Assembly (NCBI RefSeq): GCF_965221685.1
Contig: NZ_OZ244907.1
Reading direction: 5' to 3' (one strand)
DNA: 64,000 nt
DNA from: Palauibacter sp022826685
GTDB lineage: Bacteria; Gemmatimonadota; Gemmatimonadetes; Palauibacterales; Palauibacteraceae
Positions within the stretch are counted from its first letter, which is position 1, and every line of letters starts with the position of its first letter. The translations under genes and the position numbers were made by a program. The notes below the pieces were generated by a model. The model did not search any database. It saw only the letters and a program-made list of their open reading frames with translations, and was not told where the DNA came from. Positions 61,834 through 64,000 of the stretch are shown here, in pieces.

Positions 61834-63048
61834 TCAGGCCTCCCAGGCCACGCGCTGTACGATCCCGAAGCCCGCGTAGAGCACGAGCAGGAAGCTCCCC
61901 CCGTAGCTGAGGAGCGGCAAGGGCAGTCCGATGACCGGCATCATGCCGACCGCCATCCCCAGGTTCACCACGATGTGCGTCAGGAGGACCGCAAAGAGGC
62001 AGAATGCGATGAGGCTTCCGAACCGGTCGTCCATCGAGGATGCGACATGAAGCACGCGCCAGAGGAGGAAGGCGAAGAGCACCAGGAACAGTATCACGCC
62101 GATAAATCCGAACTCCTCCCCCACGACGGAGAATATGAAGTCCGTGTGCTGCTCCGGGAGGAAGGCGAGCCGCTTCTGCGGGCCGTTGGCGAAACCGGCG
62201 CCGATGAATCCGCCGGAGCCGATCGCGACCTTCGACTGGATGAGATGCCAGCCGGCGCCGAGGGGATCGATATCCGGATCCAGGAAGACGAGGAGCCGGT
62301 TCCGCTGATAGTCGGCGAGCGAATCCCAGATGCGGAGCGTGAGCGCGCCCGTGAAGACGTTGGCGAGGAGCACGCCCACCGTCTCCAGGATGAAGAGGCG
62401 GTGCACGTACAGGCCGGCGGCGACGACGAGGAACCCGGCGCCCCACGCGATCCAGTTGAAGCCGAGGAGGAGACTGAGTCCCGGAGACGCGAGCAGGAAG
62501 ATCTTGAACAGCGGGACGCCGCTCCAGAACAGCGCGGCGAGCAGGAGCGCTCCGAAGATCATCGCGCTCCCGAGGTCCGGTTGCAGCAGCACGAGCGCGA
62601 ACGGAACGAGCGTGATGGCGGCGGGCTTCCAGAGCTCCAATAACCGCTCGTACGGTCCCGGCGCACCTCCCAGCACGCGCGCCAGCATGAGGATCGTCCC
62701 CAGCTTCGCGACCTCCGCCGGCTGCAGCCGTCCGGGGCCGAGTTCGAGCCAGCTCCCGTTCGGACCCGTCCCGATGAACAGCACGAGGATGAGGAGTAGC
62801 ACGGAGATCCCATAGGCCCACGGCGCCAGCCACTCGACGAAACGGAGCGAGAAGCGGGAGGTCACGGCGAGCGCGACGATCGCCACCCCGAACCAGTAGA
62901 GCTGGCGAACCCAGATGCCCGTGGCCAGCGACGGCACGTCGACGAGTCCGGCCGAATAGATCATCGCGATCCCGAGCCCGGTCATGAACAGGACCAGCGC
63001 GAGGAGCGTGGGATCTCCCACGCCCGGGATTCGCAATCGGGCGATCAT
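61834..63048 (-). CDS. rodA: Rod-shape peptidoglycan polymerase RodA (SEDS family)
   Basis: A 404-residue SEDS glycosyltransferase with about ten transmembrane helices that polymerises glycan strands with PBP2. Motifs are PNGSWLELGPGRLQPAEVAKLGTILMLA, ALVLLQPDLGSAMIFGALLL, WHLIQSKVAIGSGGFIGAGFANGPQKRLAFLPEQHTDFIFSVVGEEFGFIG and the ending GLPLPLLSYGGSFLLVLYAGFGI. The conserved Asp in QPDLG and the Glu in GEEFG are present. FtsW is excluded mainly by the neighbouring PBP2 gene. It overlaps the PBP2 stop by 4 nt. Confidence 0.95.
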   Translation of the reverse strand: MIARLRIPGVGDPTLLALVLFMTGLGIAMIYSAGLVDVPSLATGIWVRQLYWFGVAIVALAVTSRFSLRFVEWLAPWAYGISVLLLILVLFIGTGPNGSWLELGPGRLQPAEVAKLGTILMLARVLGGAPGPYERLLELWKPAAITLVPFALVLLQPDLGSAMIFGALLLAALFWSGVPLFKIFLLASPGLSLLLGFNWIAWGAGFLVVAAGLYVHRLFILETVGVLLANVFTGALTLRIWDSLADYQRNRLLVFLDPDIDPLGAGWHLIQSKVAIGSGGFIGAGFANGPQKRLAFLPEQHTDFIFSVVGEEFGFIGVILFLVLFAFLLWRVLHVASSMDDRFGSLIAFCLFAVLLTHIVVNLGMAVGMMPVIGLPLPLLSYGGSFLLVLYAGFGIVQRVAWEA

Positions 63049-64000
63049 CCGCCCGCCTGTACCCGAAGCGCTTCCGTCGGACGGACGCCGGGCGTTTCCT
63101 CCGGCGGCAGCCCGAGCGCCTCGAGGTGGCGGTCCACGATTCCGGCCGCGAGCGGTACGGCGAGCGACGGGGCCCCGTCGGGGTGCCCGTGCTCCACGAC
63201 CGCGGCGATCACGATGCGCGGGTCGTAGGCGGGCGCGAAGCCCACGAACCAGGAATGGGGCTCGCCGTGCGGGTTCTGGGCCGTGCCGGTCTTCCCGGCC
63301 AGCGTCCAGCGGGCCAGGCGGTTGCCGTACGCGGTGCCTCCGGGTTCGTTCACGACGCGCGCCAGCGCGTCGACGAGCTGGCGCCGCTGGATTTCGGGGA
63401 GATCGAGCGTCCAGTCCGCGCGCTGCTGCGCGAGCATCTCATCCCGTACGAGGTGGGGTATGACGGGGGGCCTCCCCGTCGCCAGCGCCGCGTAGAACTG
63501 GGCCATGGCGAGCAGCGTCTGCTCGTTTTCGCCCTGCCCGATCGAGAGGTTCCAGACGACGGCTTCGGTCCACCGGCCGCGCCCCAGCCGGTCGTCGTAC
63601 CACTGTCGCGAGTCGGGGAAGAGGCCCGGCCTCTCGGACGGGAGGTCGATCCCCGTCCTGCGCCCGAAGCCGAATTCCCCGACCCCCGCCAGGAGCGGGT
63701 CGAGACCGATCCTCTGCCCCGCCTGGTAGAACCAGACGTTGCACGAGTGCTTGATCGCTTCGGAGAGGTTCAGTCGACCATGTCCCCTCGACAGCCAGCA
63801 GCGGAAGCGGCGGGTGTGATACCAGAGCCCACCATCGCATGTGTCGGTTTGGTAGGTATCGATCGCAAGGTCGGCCGTCTTCATCCCGATGGCCGACATC
63901 ACGAGCTTCCAAGTGGACCCCGGAGGGTAGGAAGCCATGGAGACCCGGTCGAGCAGGGGCTCGTCCGGGTGTTCGCGAAGCGCGTTCCACAAATCGAGAG
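63045..64000 (-). CDS. mrdA: Penicillin-binding protein 2 (MrdA), N-terminal part outside window
   Basis: The last 318 codons of a class B transpeptidase; the frame continues past position 64000. The transpeptidase motifs are ASYPPGSTWKLVM (SxxK with the catalytic Ser), KHSCNVWFYQAG (SxN) and LAGKTGTAQNPHGEPHSWFVGFAP (KTG). FGFGRRTGIDLPSERPGLFP also fits PBP2. The enzyme cross-links side-wall peptidoglycan together with RodA, encoded just downstream. The TTG at 63992 that begins the visible frame is internal, not a start. Confidence 0.93.
   Translation of the reverse strand, partial: LDLWNALREHPDEPLLDRVSMASYPPGSTWKLVMSAIGMKTADLAIDTYQTDTCDGGLWYHTRRFRCWLSRGHGRLNLSEAIKHSCNVWFYQAGQRIGLDPLLAGVGEFGFGRRTGIDLPSERPGLFPDSRQWYDDRLGRGRWTEAVVWNLSIGQGENEQTLLAMAQFYAALATGRPPVIPHLVRDEMLAQQRADWTLDLPEIQRRQLVDALARVVNEPGGTAYGNRLARWTLAGKTGTAQNPHGEPHSWFVGFAPAYDPRIVIAAVVEHGHPDGAPSLAVPLAAGIVDRHLEALGLPPEETPGVRPTEALRVQAGG

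Overview
The window is a GC-rich bacterial chromosome segment with genes packed almost end to end. It holds about 57 protein genes and no rRNA, tRNA or CRISPR array that I can see. The mix of genes points to an uncultured Gemmatimonadota-like bacterium: a caa3-type oxidase, a bacilliredoxin, the family often mislabelled asparagine synthetase B, DUF4159 and DUF4175 envelope proteins, and propionyl-CoA and methylmalonyl-CoA enzymes. That placement is inference from gene content, not from a marker-gene tree. A striking local habit is four-base overlap of stop and start codons (GTGA, ATGA, TTGA) at about 20 junctions, with many GTG and TTG starts.

Layout. 1-23047 (all minus strand) runs from the pyruvate/2-oxoacid dehydrogenase E1 alpha gene through an unknown gene, ribonuclease Z, a fused aroA-cmk gene and ribosomal protein S1. 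It continues through a PBP-activator-like lipoprotein, propionyl-CoA carboxylase (pccB, biotin carboxylase, biotin carrier), methylmalonyl-CoA mutase, an FmdB zinc ribbon, argS, a PfkB kinase, purM, riboflavin genes (ribD, ribE, ribBA, ribH), nusB and a glycosyltransferase to the start of a ribosome hibernation factor. 23048-23391 holds a 161-bp IS630-like MITE. 23392-24195 is a plus-strand DUF4159 gene. 24233-29105 (minus) is a caa3 oxidase cluster preceded by msrP.

29251-37079 (minus) carries valS, a repeat-rich Ig-like lipoprotein, selA, purN and purH. 37212-45946 (minus) carries trxA, rsmI, and a four-gene envelope module: a coiled-coil DUF4175 protein, a TPR-type lipoprotein, the DUF4159/AsnB-like protein and a TonB-like protein. 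This module is the best candidate here for an undescribed system. 46124-47325 (plus) holds methylmalonyl-CoA epimerase and a GT2 glycosyltransferase. 47258-50352 (minus) is clpB followed by a small lipoprotein. 50663-55544 (plus) is a frameshifted OPT peptide transporter gene, a small lipoprotein and an Mla-type lipid transport set (MlaE, MlaF, MlaD). 55581-64000 (minus) holds the start-truncated PBP2 gene, rodA, accD, folC, brxA, hisS, guaA and a Nif3-like gene.

How the genes work together. PCC, epimerase and mutase convert propionyl-CoA to succinyl-CoA. The rib genes cover most of riboflavin synthesis. purM, purN, purH and guaA cover purine steps. RodA with PBP2, the PBP-activator-like lipoprotein and the Mla set serve the cell envelope. 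The oxidase, MsrP, thioredoxin and bacilliredoxin serve respiration and thiol or methionine repair.
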